Origin: Aliihoeflea aestuarii
GTDB taxonomy: Bacteria; Pseudomonadota; Alphaproteobacteria; Rhizobiales; Rhizobiaceae
Direction of reading: 5' to 3'
Assembly (NCBI RefSeq): GCF_024105665.1
Contig: NZ_JAAAMK010000009.1
Location: forward strand, 1 to 64,000
DNA length: 64,000 nt
The position numbers were made by a program, and so were the translations under genes. Under the pieces are notes generated by a model, which did not search any database, had not been told where the DNA came from, and worked only from the letters and a program-made list of their open reading frames with translations. Numbering within the stretch: position 1 is the stretch's first letter; each line of letters opens with the position of its first letter. Shown here one piece after another: positions 56,388 to 64,000 of this stretch.

Positions 56388-57364
56388 ACACGACCATCAG
56401 GCTTCTGGCGTCCACAGCCATCGTTCTCGCCACGGCGAGTGCAGCTTCCGCACAATATTCCTTGAACCTGTCGTCTTCTCAGCCGACCACCGACCCGCTC
56501 GTGATCGCGATGATGGAAGCGGAAAAGCGCATCGAGGAGCGCACGGAAGGTCAGGTAGAGGTGACGGTCTACCCGTCGTCACAGCTCGGCGAGGACAATG
56601 ACGTGCTCGAGCAGATCCGCAACGGCGCGCCGATCGCCGCGCTCGTCGACGCCGGACGTCTCGCGCCGTTCCATCCCGCGCTCGGCATTCTTTCGGCACC
56701 TTACCTGGTCAACGACTACACCGAATATGCCGCGATCACCGACTCGCCGGTCTATGCCGAATGGGTCGAGGAACTGGCCGAAGGCTCCGCGCTGCGCTTG
56801 CTCAACTACAATTGGTTCCAGGGTACGCGACAGACATTCACCAATCGCGAGATCAACCAGCCATCCGACCTGTCGGGAATTCGCGTGCGCACGATCGACG
56901 CGCCGATCTGGGTGTCCACTGTCGAGGCGATGGGCGCGACGCCTGCACCGATGGCGTGGTCGGAGGTCTATTCCGCCCTGCAACTCGGCGCCATCGACGG
57001 TGCGGAAGCTCAATTGACGGGCGCATACGGCATTCGCCTGCATGAAGTGGCGAAGAATGTCGCGTTCACGAACCACATCCAGTTGTTTACGGGCCTCGCG
57101 ACATCCGAGGCCTGGTGGCAGTCGCTGCCCGAAGACATTCGCGCCATCGTGGATGAGGAATTGCAGCGCGCCGGTGACGAGGCGACGCGCATGACGGTCG
57201 AGCGCCTCGGGGAGGTTCAGGCTGAGATGGAAGCGGCAGGCGTCACGTTCAACGAGGTGGATGTGGACGTGTTCCGCGAGGCGACGGACGGCGTCTATGC
57301 CGCCACCGGCCTTGCCGAGGCGCGTGAGGCGCTTGCACCCTATCTGCCGGGCGGCGCCGACTGA
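56384..57364 (+). CDS. dctP: TRAP transporter substrate-binding protein (DctP type)
   Basis: This 326-residue periplasmic receptor has a signal peptide ending ASAASAQ (about residue 23). The DctP family features are LGEDNDVLEQIRNGAPIAAL (about 67-86), the carboxylate-binding Arg region GIRVRTIDAPIWVSTVEAMG (about 166-185) and AWSEVYSALQLGAIDGAEAQ (about 190-209). Family knowledge and the locus suggest glucuronate or a related uronate as ligand. A strong hairpin follows its stop. Confidence 0.94.
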   Translation: MNTTIRLLASTAIVLATASAASAQYSLNLSSSQPTTDPLVIAMMEAEKRIEERTEGQVEVTVYPSSQLGEDNDVLEQIRNGAPIAALVDAGRLAPFHPALGILSAPYLVNDYTEYAAITDSPVYAEWVEELAEGSALRLLNYNWFQGTRQTFTNREINQPSDLSGIRVRTIDAPIWVSTVEAMGATPAPMAWSEVYSALQLGAIDGAEAQLTGAYGIRLHEVAKNVAFTNHIQLFTGLATSEAWWQSLPEDIRAIVDEELQRAGDEATRMTVERLGEVQAEMEAAGVTFNEVDVDVFREATDGVYAATGLAEAREALAPYLPGGAD

Positions 57365-57372
57365 TCCGTTCC

Positions 57373-57404
57373 GACGAGGGCCGGCTCTCGGGCCGGCCCT
57401 CGTC
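57373..57404 (+). other. Strong hairpin between dctP and dctQ
   Basis: A 13-bp perfect GC-rich stem (GACGAGGGCCGGC with its complement, 6-base loop) fills the 70-bp gap after dctP. With no T-run it is more likely an mRNA stabiliser or partial terminator that raises receptor over membrane-subunit levels. Confidence 0.7.
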
Positions 57405-57434
57405 TTCCTGGAACCCGAACCCGCAGGTCATTCG

Positions 57435-57935
57435 ATGGCGACGTTCTGGAAATTCTACGACCGGCTTGAAACGGCCCTCGCCTTCCTGGCGATCTGCGCA
57501 ATGGTCGTGGCTGTGCTGATCGCGGCCGTGGGGCGGACGATCGGCGCGCCCGTCGCCTCCGCACCGCAATTCGCCCAGCTCTTCCTGATCTGGTCCTGCA
57601 TGCTCGGCGCGGACCTGACCATGCGCGCGGGCGACCATATCCGGGTGACGGCGCTGCCGGATGCACTTCCCGCTATGGGACGTCGGGTGCTGACGATCCT
57701 TTCGATCGCGCTCATCTTGCCCTTTCTCGGCTTCATCGCCTGGAAGGGTTATGAGCTGTCGATGGGCAACTGGCAGCGCCCGCTCGCGACATCCGGCCTG
57801 TCTTATGGGCTCGTCACGCTCGCGCTGCCCGTCGGTGCGGTGCTGATCGCCATCTCGTTGCTGCGCCGCTGGTGGGAAGGAGGCCTGCTCAAGGTCTTCG
57901 AGCCTGACGACGAAAATCCAGAGACTGTTCTATGA
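57435..57935 (+). CDS. dctQ: TRAP transporter small permease (DctQ type)
   Basis: This 166-residue membrane protein has four hydrophobic segments (about 14-35, 45-63, 85-105 and 125-147) and the family pattern around APQFAQLFLIWSCMLGADLT and RAGDHIRV. The ATG at 57435 is preferred; the open frame upstream runs into the hairpin. It overlaps dctM by 4 bp. Confidence 0.92.
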   Translation: MATFWKFYDRLETALAFLAICAMVVAVLIAAVGRTIGAPVASAPQFAQLFLIWSCMLGADLTMRAGDHIRVTALPDALPAMGRRVLTILSIALILPFLGFIAWKGYELSMGNWQRPLATSGLSYGLVTLALPVGAVLIAISLLRRWWEGGLLKVFEPDDENPETVL

Positions 57936-59218
57936 CAACTGGCCTCATCCTTGCTGCCGCGCTGGGGCTCATTGTCCTCGGCATGCCCGTCGCGTTCGCC
58001 ATCGGCATCGCCGGCACCGGCTATTTCTTTTTGCCCCATGTCTTTCTCCCCGAAAGCACGGCGGTGCAGCGCATCGTCGCCGCGTCGCAATCCTTCCCTT
58101 TGCTGGCCGTTCCGCTGTTCATCATCCTCGGCAATCTGATGAACGTCGCCGGCATCACGCCGCGCCTCGTTTCGCTGGCGACGACGCTGGCAGGCTGGAT
58201 GCGCGGCGGACTGGCGCAGTCGACCGTCGTGCTCTCGCTTTTGATGGGCGGCATTTCAGGATCGGCGGTCGCGGACGCCGCCATGCAGTCGCGCATCCTC
58301 GGCAAGCCGATGATCGCGCAGGGCTACGGCCGCGGTTTCACCGCCGCCATCCTGTCCGTTGGCGGACTGATCGTCGCCACGCTGCCGCCGAGCCTCGGAC
58401 TGATCCTCTACGGTTTTCTCGGCGAGGTCTCGATCGGCCGCCTGTTCATCGCCGGCGTCGTGCCGGGCTTTCTGCTCACCATCATTTTGATGATCGTTAC
58501 CTGGTTCATGTCGATCAAACGCGGATACGATCCGATCAACGATCGCCTGCCGACGCGGCACGAAGTCTGGCGCGAGTTCAAGGGCGGCTTCTGGGCGGTC
58601 ATGTTCCCGATTTGGCTTCTCGTCGGCATCCGCTTCGGTTTCTTCACACCATCCGAAGCGGGCGCCTTCGCCATCGTATACGCGCTGTTCGTCGGGTTCG
58701 TCATTCATCGTCAGATGACGATCGCGGATCTGATCGACGCGCTCGGCAAGAGCGTGCGCGATGTCGGCATGATCATGCTGGTTATCTTGCTGTCGGGCAC
58801 GTTCGGCTATGTTCTCACCTTCGAACGCGTGCCGCAGTCGATCGCCGAAGTCGCGCTGACGGCGTTCAATAATCCCACGGCTTTGCTGTTTACGATCGCC
58901 GGCTTTCTGCTCGTCATCGGAATGTTCGTGGAGGCGACAGTGCTCGTGATGCTTCTGACGCCGATCCTCGTGCCGGTCATCACCGCTGCCGGCATTGACC
59001 CGGTTCAATTCGGCATTGTGATGATGACCATCGTCACCTTCGGCGGCATGACACCGCCGGTCGGCGTTTCGATGTTCACGGTTTGCGGAATCCTCAAGAG
59101 TTCGTACAAATCCTACACGATCGAGCTCGTGCCCTTCGCTGCTGCGGTTCTGTTCTTCGTTTCGATGATGATCCTGTTCCCGCAGATCGTCCTCTTCCTG
59201 CCAAACTGGCTGATGTGA
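57932..59218 (+). CDS. dctM: TRAP transporter large permease (DctM type)
   Basis: This 428-residue inner-membrane protein with about 12 hydrophobic segments is the sodium-coupled transport subunit. Family features are GMPVAFAIGIAGTGYFF (start), GGISGSAVADAAMQSRILGK (about 108-127), LPPSLGLILYGFLGEVSIGR (about 151-170) and the C-terminal FGGMTPPVGVSMFTVCGI. It overlaps dctQ by 4 bp and uxaC by 1 bp. Confidence 0.95.
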   Translation: MTTGLILAAALGLIVLGMPVAFAIGIAGTGYFFLPHVFLPESTAVQRIVAASQSFPLLAVPLFIILGNLMNVAGITPRLVSLATTLAGWMRGGLAQSTVVLSLLMGGISGSAVADAAMQSRILGKPMIAQGYGRGFTAAILSVGGLIVATLPPSLGLILYGFLGEVSIGRLFIAGVVPGFLLTIILMIVTWFMSIKRGYDPINDRLPTRHEVWREFKGGFWAVMFPIWLLVGIRFGFFTPSEAGAFAIVYALFVGFVIHRQMTIADLIDALGKSVRDVGMIMLVILLSGTFGYVLTFERVPQSIAEVALTAFNNPTALLFTIAGFLLVIGMFVEATVLVMLLTPILVPVITAAGIDPVQFGIVMMTIVTFGGMTPPVGVSMFTVCGILKSSYKSYTIELVPFAAAVLFFVSMMILFPQIVLFLPNWLM

Positions 59219-60609
59219 TGACCCTGCATCCCGACCGTCTTTTTCCTTCCGATCCGGCAATGCGCGAACTCGCCCGCAGCCTTTATGCGAGCGTCGCCGA
59301 TGCACCGATCGTGTCACCGCACGGTCATACCGAACCGCGATGGTGGGCGCTCGACGAAAGCTTCGCCGACCCCGCTACGCTGTTCGTCACCCCGGACCAT
59401 TACGTGACGCGCATGCTGGTTTCCCAGGGCGTTCCGTTCGAGGCACTCGGGATCGGAGCCGCAAAGGAAGAGGACCCGCGCGAGATTTGGCGCACTTTTG
59501 CAGCACATTTCCACCTCTTTCGGGGAACACCCTCACGCCTTTGGATCGAGCATTCGCTGGAGACTGTTTTCGGCATCACCGAGCGGCTTTCCGCGGCGAC
59601 GGCGGATGCGATCTATGACCGAGTGGCCGAGGCGCTGCCGCGCGACGAATTGCGCCCGCGCGCCATCGCGGAGCGGTTCCGCATCGAAGTGGTCGCGACC
59701 ACGGACGGCGCACTGGACGATCTATCCTATCATCGTCAGGTGCGCGAAAGCGGCTGGCCCGTCCGCATCGTGCCCACCTATCGCCCTGACGCGGTGGTGG
59801 ATCCCCAAGCCACCGGTTTTGCGGAGAATGTCGAGGAACTCGGCCGTGTCGCCGGCATTTCGACGGCAAGCTGGCAAGGCTATCTCGACGCTCACCGCGC
59901 GCGGCGTGCCTTTTTCCGCGATCATGGCGCCACCGCGACGGACCATGGGCATGCAACGCCGCAAACGGCGGACTTGCCGCCCGATGAAGCGGCCGCCCTT
60001 TACGAGAAGGTACGCACCGGCAAGCTCGACAATGGCGCGGCAGAGCTTTTCCGCGCCCAGATGCTGACCGAAATGGCACGCATGTCGGCGGAGGACGGGA
60101 TGGTCATGCAGCTCCATTCCGGTTCACACCGCAACCACTCTGCCCATGTGCTGCAAACCTATGGCCGGGACAACGGTTTCGATATTCCTCTGCCGGTTTC
60201 GTTCACCGACGCGCTTCGCCCGCTCCTGAACGCCGTTGGGCATGATCCCGATCTGCGTCTCATCCTGTTCGCGCTCGACGAGGCAACCTACACGCGCGAA
60301 CTCGCACCGCTGGCAGGAGCCTGGCCGTCGATCCTTCTCGGCCCGCCATGGTGGTTTCACGACAGCTTTGAAGGGATCATGCGTTACCGTCGCCAGGTGA
60401 CCGAGACGGCAGGCTTCTATAACAGCGCCGGCTTCAACGACGACACACGCGCGTTGACTTCGATCCCCGCGCGCCACGATCTTGCACGGCGCGCCGACGC
60501 CAGCTTTCTGGCCGAACTCGTGACCACACACAGGCTAGACGAGGACGAGGCGCACGATTTGGCGTGGCTCATGGCTGGTGACCTGGCAAGGAAGGCGTAT
60601 CGCTTCTAG
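59218..60609 (+). CDS. uxaC: Glucuronate isomerase UxaC
   Basis: This 463-residue metal-dependent isomerase converts D-glucuronate to D-fructuronate (and galacturonate to tagaturonate). It has SPHGHTEPRWWALDESFADP (about 33-52), the conserved DHYVTRMLVSQGV, MQLHSGSHRNHS (about 298-309) and the C-terminal GPPWWFHDSFEGIMRYRRQV (about 375-394). The ATG at 59218 overlaps the dctM stop (TGATG). It supplies fructuronate to UxuB encoded on the other side of the locus. Confidence 0.96.
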   Translation: MTLHPDRLFPSDPAMRELARSLYASVADAPIVSPHGHTEPRWWALDESFADPATLFVTPDHYVTRMLVSQGVPFEALGIGAAKEEDPREIWRTFAAHFHLFRGTPSRLWIEHSLETVFGITERLSAATADAIYDRVAEALPRDELRPRAIAERFRIEVVATTDGALDDLSYHRQVRESGWPVRIVPTYRPDAVVDPQATGFAENVEELGRVAGISTASWQGYLDAHRARRAFFRDHGATATDHGHATPQTADLPPDEAAALYEKVRTGKLDNGAAELFRAQMLTEMARMSAEDGMVMQLHSGSHRNHSAHVLQTYGRDNGFDIPLPVSFTDALRPLLNAVGHDPDLRLILFALDEATYTRELAPLAGAWPSILLGPPWWFHDSFEGIMRYRRQVTETAGFYNSAGFNDDTRALTSIPARHDLARRADASFLAELVTTHRLDEDEAHDLAWLMAGDLARKAYRF

Positions 60610-60707
60610 CACTGCTTTAGACCAGACGGCGGATGTGTGTCCTCGCGCCTCTGATCGCGCAGGCTACAGCCTGAAGTGCAACTCAACGCCTGTTGCTGAC
60701 CATCAAA

Positions 60708-60780
60708 TTATAGAACCCCGAACTCGTCAAAAGCCTGCTTGGCGGGCATTCCGTTCCTGATCGCCGTTGCGACTTCGACG
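60708..60780 (-). pseudogene. 3' fragment of a gene, possibly RraA family
   Basis: On the minus strand a frame ending at TAA (60708-60710) reads VEVATAIRNGMPAKQAFDEF plus GVL. This looks like the C-terminus of RraA/aldolase-like proteins, whose last helix has the pattern IRxGMxAxxAFxxYG. Everything upstream is missing, because the other strand carries a different gene fragment from about 60770. The identification rests on a short motif and is tentative. Confidence 0.4.
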
Positions 60781-60974
60781 GAGTCGTCACGACGGGCTTC
60801 GACGCGGCAGGCGTGCAGGCGGTTGCCACCGGGCTTTTCGACGCCGGACTGTCGCGAGAAGACGTCGCGAAGGTCATGGGCGGCAATGCGCCCCGCGTGC
60901 TGAGCGCTGGCGTTCGTCCGCTACAGCCGTGCCCCCCTAACATTACGGTGGTCACCCCATCTCTGCCAGTTTGA
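60765..60974 (+). pseudogene. 3' fragment of a membrane dipeptidase (M19-like) gene
   Basis: A plus-strand frame without a start reads DFDGVVTTGFDAAGVQAVAT, then GLFDAGLSREDVAKVMGGNA and PRVLSAG, ending at TGA (60972-60974). The GLSxEDVxKxMGGNxxRVL end is typical of M19 dipeptidases and related TIM-barrel hydrolases; DFDG fits the M19 motif before it. Only about 65 codons remain. The rest of 60610-61072 shows nothing more that I can support. Confidence 0.5.
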
Positions 60975-61072
60975 ATGAAAGGAGCCTTTGACCGCTACGA
61001 CGCCCCAATTCAGGGCTTCGTGGTGAGTTGACAGCTACTGAAGCAGCCATGACCGTAGCCGTCCTCACATTC

Positions 61073-61504
61073 CTAAAGCAGTCGGGCACCGGGGCCGTCT
61101 TCCGCCAGATGATCATCCGTGTTGACCAGAGGGCAACGTTTCACGCTCAGGCATCCGCAGCCAATGCACATCGCCATCTTATCGCGGAGCGCCGTGAGAA
61201 GCTCGATCCGCCGCGTCAAATCGTGATGCCAGTTTTCGGCAATGCGCTCCCAGTCGTATGTGTTGGGGGACGTGTCCTTTGGCAGTTGCGAGAGCGCTTC
61301 GGCTATCTCGGCTAGCGGGATGCCCGCGCTCTGCGCGATCTTGATGACCGTCACGCGTCTCAGGATTTCGCGCCGATAGACCCGATGATTGGCCGAAGTT
61401 CTTTCGGATGCGATCAGCCCCCTGCGTTCATAGAAATGGAGCGTGGAAACCGGTAACCCGCTGCGGCGCGAAAGTTCGCCGACCGACAATTCCGTCTTCG
61501 CCAT
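61073..61504 (-). CDS. soxR: Redox-sensitive MerR-type regulator SoxR
   Basis: This 143-residue regulator has the MerR winged helix (LSVGELSRRSGLPVSTLHFY, about 6-25), the dimer helix and the SoxR-specific iron-sulfur ligands in CIGCGCLSVKRC (C-x2-C-x-C-x5-C, about 113-124). Oxidation of the [2Fe-2S] cluster by redox-cycling compounds activates the target promoter. The ATG at 61504 (MAKTELSVGELS) has AAGGAG upstream. It is divergent from the MFS gene, with a SoxR box between. Confidence 0.95.
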   Translation of the reverse strand: MAKTELSVGELSRRSGLPVSTLHFYERRGLIASERTSANHRVYRREILRRVTVIKIAQSAGIPLAEIAEALSQLPKDTSPNTYDWERIAENWHHDLTRRIELLTALRDKMAMCIGCGCLSVKRCPLVNTDDHLAEDGPGARLL

Positions 61505-61515
61505 TCGGAAGCTCC

Positions 61516-61546
61516 TTGACCTCAACCAATGTTGAGGCCGTAGCAA
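61516..61546 (+). promoter_or_regulatory. SoxR box in a 19-bp-spacer promoter of the MFS gene
   Basis: The 18-bp palindrome CCTCAACCAATGTTGAGG (61520-61537) matches the known SoxR box CCTCAAGTTAACTTGAGG in both outer arms. It sits between TTGACC (61516-61521) and TAGCAA (61541-61546), 19 bp apart, the long spacing typical of MerR-type activated promoters. The soxR start lies 12 bp to the left, so soxR itself may also be controlled. Confidence 0.85.
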
Positions 61547-61570
61547 CATATCCGTCAAGAGGAGACGGGC

Positions 61571-63016
61571 ATGGCGGACACGGGCAGCGACGCAGGGAAC
61601 ACCGACACATTCTTATCCTGGAGGGAGTTTCTTGGAAGCCCTTATGCGACATCTCTCGCGCTGGTTTGCATGGCCGTCTGGCTGCACGCCGCCGACAGCC
61701 TGATCGTCGCCACGATGCTCCCCTCCATCGTGTCCGAAATCGGCGGGACCGCCTTAATCGGCTGGTCCGTCTCGCTATATGAAATCGGCTCGATTGTCGC
61801 GGGAGCCACCAGCGCGCTGCTGACCATGCGCTTCGGCCTGCGCGCGCCGATGAGCATGGCCGCCATCCTGTTCGGGTTCGGCTGCATCCTCAGCGCCGTC
61901 AGCCCGACCATGCCATTGCTTTTGACGGGACGCGCCCTGCAAGGGCTGGGTGGCGGCGGTCTGGTGGCAATAGGCTTCGTCGCGGTCGGGCTGATCTTCC
62001 CGCGCCGCTACATTGCGCGCGCGATGGCGGCTGTCTCGACCCTTTGGGGCGTCTCGGCATTCGCCGGGCCGCTGGTCGGCGGCTTCTTCGTGGAATATGC
62101 GACTTGGCGGTGGGGCTTCGTCTTCTTTGCCTGCCAAGCATTCGCGCTCGCAATCTGGATCGTCCTGCGGAGCGACAAGGGCGCGACACGGTCCACGGCC
62201 GACGTCGCTGCATTCCCTGTCGGGCGTCTGGCCTTGCTATGTCTTGCCGTCGTTCTGGTCGCCTTTGGCGGCGTCGAGGTCTCGGTCCTGCGGACGCTCA
62301 CTTCTGTCGCCGCTGGTCTGGTCTGCCTTATCGGCTTTCTTTGGCTGGACGCGCGCGCGGGCGACACAAGGCTTCTTCCGCGTCACCCATTCGATCCGTG
62401 GCGGCCGAATGGTGCCGCGCTGCTCATGATTCTGTCCATGTCGATGGCGACCATCGCCGTCACGGCGTTCGGGCCGCTGCTGATAACAGTCATCCACGGC
62501 GCATCCGCGTTGACCGCCGGTTACATCGTCGCCTGTTCGTCCATCGGCTGGACGGTCATGGCCGTTCTGGTCAGCGGATTGCCCGAGCGGTTCGACCGGC
62601 TGATGATTGCGCTCGGCATGACGGTCGTAAGCTTAAGCATCTTCGGCTTTTTGTATGCGGTTCCCAACGGCCCTATCTGGCTTATCGCCATCTTCGCGGC
62701 CATGGAGGGTGGCGGCTTCGGGGTGGCATGGACATTCATTCTCAGGCGAACGGTGGCGCTCGCCGATACGGGCGAGGTTCAGCGCGTTTCCGGAGCGATC
62801 CCTACGGTACAGAGGCTCGGCTACGCTCTCGGCGCGGCCTATGTCGGGATCGTGGCGAATGCTTCGGGCTTTCTGACCATGGAGACGACCGCAGACGCGG
62901 CGCAGGTTGCCCGATGGGTCTTCGCATCATGCGTGCCATTCGCAGCGATCGGGCTGATCGCCATGAGCGCATTGATGCGGGATCGGACAGGGCGCATTGT
63001 CGAAGACCGGCGCTAG
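61571..63016 (+). CDS. MFS transporter, drug-efflux type
   Basis: This 481-residue inner-membrane protein has about 12-14 hydrophobic segments and features of the EmrB/QacA-like group: LPSIVSEIGGTALIGWSVSL (about 56-75), LLLTGRALQGLGGGGLVAIG (about 116-135) and WGVSAFAGPLVGGFFVEYAT (about 158-177) with the exporter motif-C-like glycine pattern. GAGGAGA lies 7 bases before the ATG. The SoxR box upstream indicates induction by redox-active compounds, so export of such a compound is the likely role. Confidence 0.9.
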   Translation: MADTGSDAGNTDTFLSWREFLGSPYATSLALVCMAVWLHAADSLIVATMLPSIVSEIGGTALIGWSVSLYEIGSIVAGATSALLTMRFGLRAPMSMAAILFGFGCILSAVSPTMPLLLTGRALQGLGGGGLVAIGFVAVGLIFPRRYIARAMAAVSTLWGVSAFAGPLVGGFFVEYATWRWGFVFFACQAFALAIWIVLRSDKGATRSTADVAAFPVGRLALLCLAVVLVAFGGVEVSVLRTLTSVAAGLVCLIGFLWLDARAGDTRLLPRHPFDPWRPNGAALLMILSMSMATIAVTAFGPLLITVIHGASALTAGYIVACSSIGWTVMAVLVSGLPERFDRLMIALGMTVVSLSIFGFLYAVPNGPIWLIAIFAAMEGGGFGVAWTFILRRTVALADTGEVQRVSGAIPTVQRLGYALGAAYVGIVANASGFLTMETTADAAQVARWVFASCVPFAAIGLIAMSALMRDRTGRIVEDRR

Positions 63017-63108
63017 AAACCCTTTTTGCGGCGCGAACTGATCGCCAGTTTCTCGACCAGTTCATCGGTAATGGGCCTGCTCGCCGAGAAATGGGGAGCC
63101 TTAGGAAT

Positions 63109-63459
63109 TCACGTTGTTCCTTCTGGTGGATGACGTTCATCCATGAGGCTGCCGATGGTTGCCAGAAGCTCGGTCTGGGCCTCAAGTGCTTTCAGACGCG
63201 TTTCACATCTGAGAAGTTCCTGGCTGTGCTGCTCGACCGATTGCGCCAAGCTCTCGTCCGAGGGCATCTGATCGAACGCTTCGAGCGCGAATCCGGCGTC
63301 GTTCCGGCGCTCCTCGTAGCGGCGGCGCAAGCCGTGCTGCTCCCGCTCTATCTCCTCACGAAGTGACGACAGCGTCGTGGCCAGGCGCATGAACCGCAGC
63401 CGGTCGGTTTCCTCATCCCGGGCAGCGTTCCGCGTCCGGAAAGGTTTGAACAATTTCAT
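63109..63459 (-). CDS. Hypothetical coiled-coil protein
   Basis: This 116-residue protein is highly charged and predicted helical from end to end: ATTLSSLREEIEREQHGLRR (about 27-46) and HSQELLRCETRLKALEAQTE (about 78-97) show heptad-like leucines. It has a basic N-terminus (MKLFKPFRTRNAARDEE) and no signal. The ATG at 63459 has GGAGGAGGGA upstream. It follows galE by 19 bp and is probably co-transcribed. Function unknown. Confidence 0.7.
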   Translation of the reverse strand: MKLFKPFRTRNAARDEETDRLRFMRLATTLSSLREEIEREQHGLRRRYEERRNDAGFALEAFDQMPSDESLAQSVEQHSQELLRCETRLKALEAQTELLATIGSLMDERHPPEGTT

Positions 63460-63478
63460 CGGTTCCCTCCTCCGGCCT

Positions 63479-64000
63479 CTAACGGGATGCAACGGCAATG
63501 TTGCGCCTTGCCAGCGATTCTTCCCACGCCAGCGCGTGATTGACGATAAGCTCCAGATCGTCATGTTCGGGTTGCCAGCCAAATTGCCGCCGCGCGCGAT
63601 CCGCGTTGGCGACCACCGTGACCGCGTCGCCCGGTCGTCGCCCCGCCACATGAACGGGAAAGTTGACGCCGCTCACCCGCTTGACCGCCTCGATCACCTC
63701 ATGGACCGAGTATCCACGACCATACCCGCAATTGGCAATAAGGCTTTCGCCGCCATCACGCAGCCTTCGAAGCGCCAGATAGTGCGCGTTCACGAGATCG
63801 CTCACATGGATGTAGTCGCGTATGCAGGTGCCGTCCGGTGTCGCGTAATCGGTCCCGAAGATGTCGATATGCCGGCGTTTGCCGATGGCCGCCTCGGCCG
63901 CAACCTTGATCAGGTGCGTTGCGCCGCGGCTCGATTGTCCGGTCCGGCCGTTCGGATCGGCACCGGCGACATTGAAATAGCGCAGCGCCGTATAGCGGAT
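63479..64000 (-). CDS. galE: UDP-glucose 4-epimerase GalE, partial (5' end outside the window)
   Basis: These 173 codons are the C-terminal half of GalE, which interconverts UDP-glucose and UDP-galactose. Visible motifs are RYTALRYFNVAGADPNGRTG (at the edge), GTDYATPDGTCIRDYIHVSD (about 50 codons in) and CGYGRGYSVHEVIEAVKRVS, all typical of GalE. The N-terminal NAD-binding half and the catalytic YxxxK lie beyond position 64000. The frame is intact to the edge. Confidence 0.95.
   Translation of the reverse strand: MRYTALRYFNVAGADPNGRTGQSSRGATHLIKVAAEAAIGKRRHIDIFGTDYATPDGTCIRDYIHVSDLVNAHYLALRRLRDGGESLIANCGYGRGYSVHEVIEAVKRVSGVNFPVHVAGRRPGDAVTVVANADRARRQFGWQPEHDDLELIVNHALAWEESLARRNIAVASR

Overview
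The window is about 64 kb of high-GC DNA with dense, short-spaced operons. Gene content and order point to an alphaproteobacterium of the order Hyphomicrobiales (Rhizobiales): clpB - DUF4167 - prmC - prfA - ptsP - lysC, comF - grxC - nitrilase-like - DUF1178 beside ubiG, and ppiC - argJ - acetyltransferase - mutT divergent from secA. I cannot fix the genus.

Left part (1-29.4 kb) is housekeeping. It holds two cell-wall enzymes (M23 peptidase, L,D-transpeptidase), ClpB with a probable heat-shock promoter, translation termination (PrfA and its methylase PrmC), nitrogen-PTS enzyme I, aspartate kinase, an ABC-2 exporter, UbiG, a comF-grxC-nit-DUF1178 operon, an orphan Flp pilin, arginine biosynthesis (ArgJ), a parvulin and SecA. 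A flippase and an acyltransferase-like gene, probably for an exported polysaccharide, close this part. A strong minus-strand promoter at the left edge probably drives a stable-RNA (perhaps rRNA) operon outside the window.

Middle part (29.5-49.8 kb) is accessory. First comes a block of small envelope or hypothetical genes and an alpha/beta-hydrolase remnant. Then a TetR regulator faces a three-subunit molybdenum hydroxylase, with a perfect palindrome inside the promoter spacer. Next are a lactone/alditol-oxidase-like flavoenzyme and an SDR dehydrogenase, divergent from an orphan EutH-type transporter. Last is a seven-gene minus-strand operon: oligopeptide-type ABC transporter, fumarase-superfamily lyase, flavin reductase and LysR regulator. 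A perfect 13-bp inverted repeat lies upstream of this operon. Its substrate is not evident; an N-succinyl (aspartate-derived) compound that releases fumarate is one speculative option.

Right part (50-60.6 kb) is a hexuronate catabolic locus next to a small AbrB/PIN toxin-antitoxin pair. A GntR regulator separates uxuA-uxuB-kdgK (minus) from AGE-family isomerase - TRAP transporter dctPQM - uxaC (plus). Together they import a hexuronate and convert it through fructuronate and mannonate to 2-keto-3-deoxygluconate and its 6-phosphate. The AGE-family protein is the unexplained member.

The end (60.6-64 kb) holds a scar made of two gene fragments, a SoxR regulator divergent from an MFS exporter with a clear SoxR box between them, a small coiled-coil protein, and the 3' part of galE running off the edge. 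I saw no tRNA or rRNA gene, CRISPR array, complete IS element or integrase.
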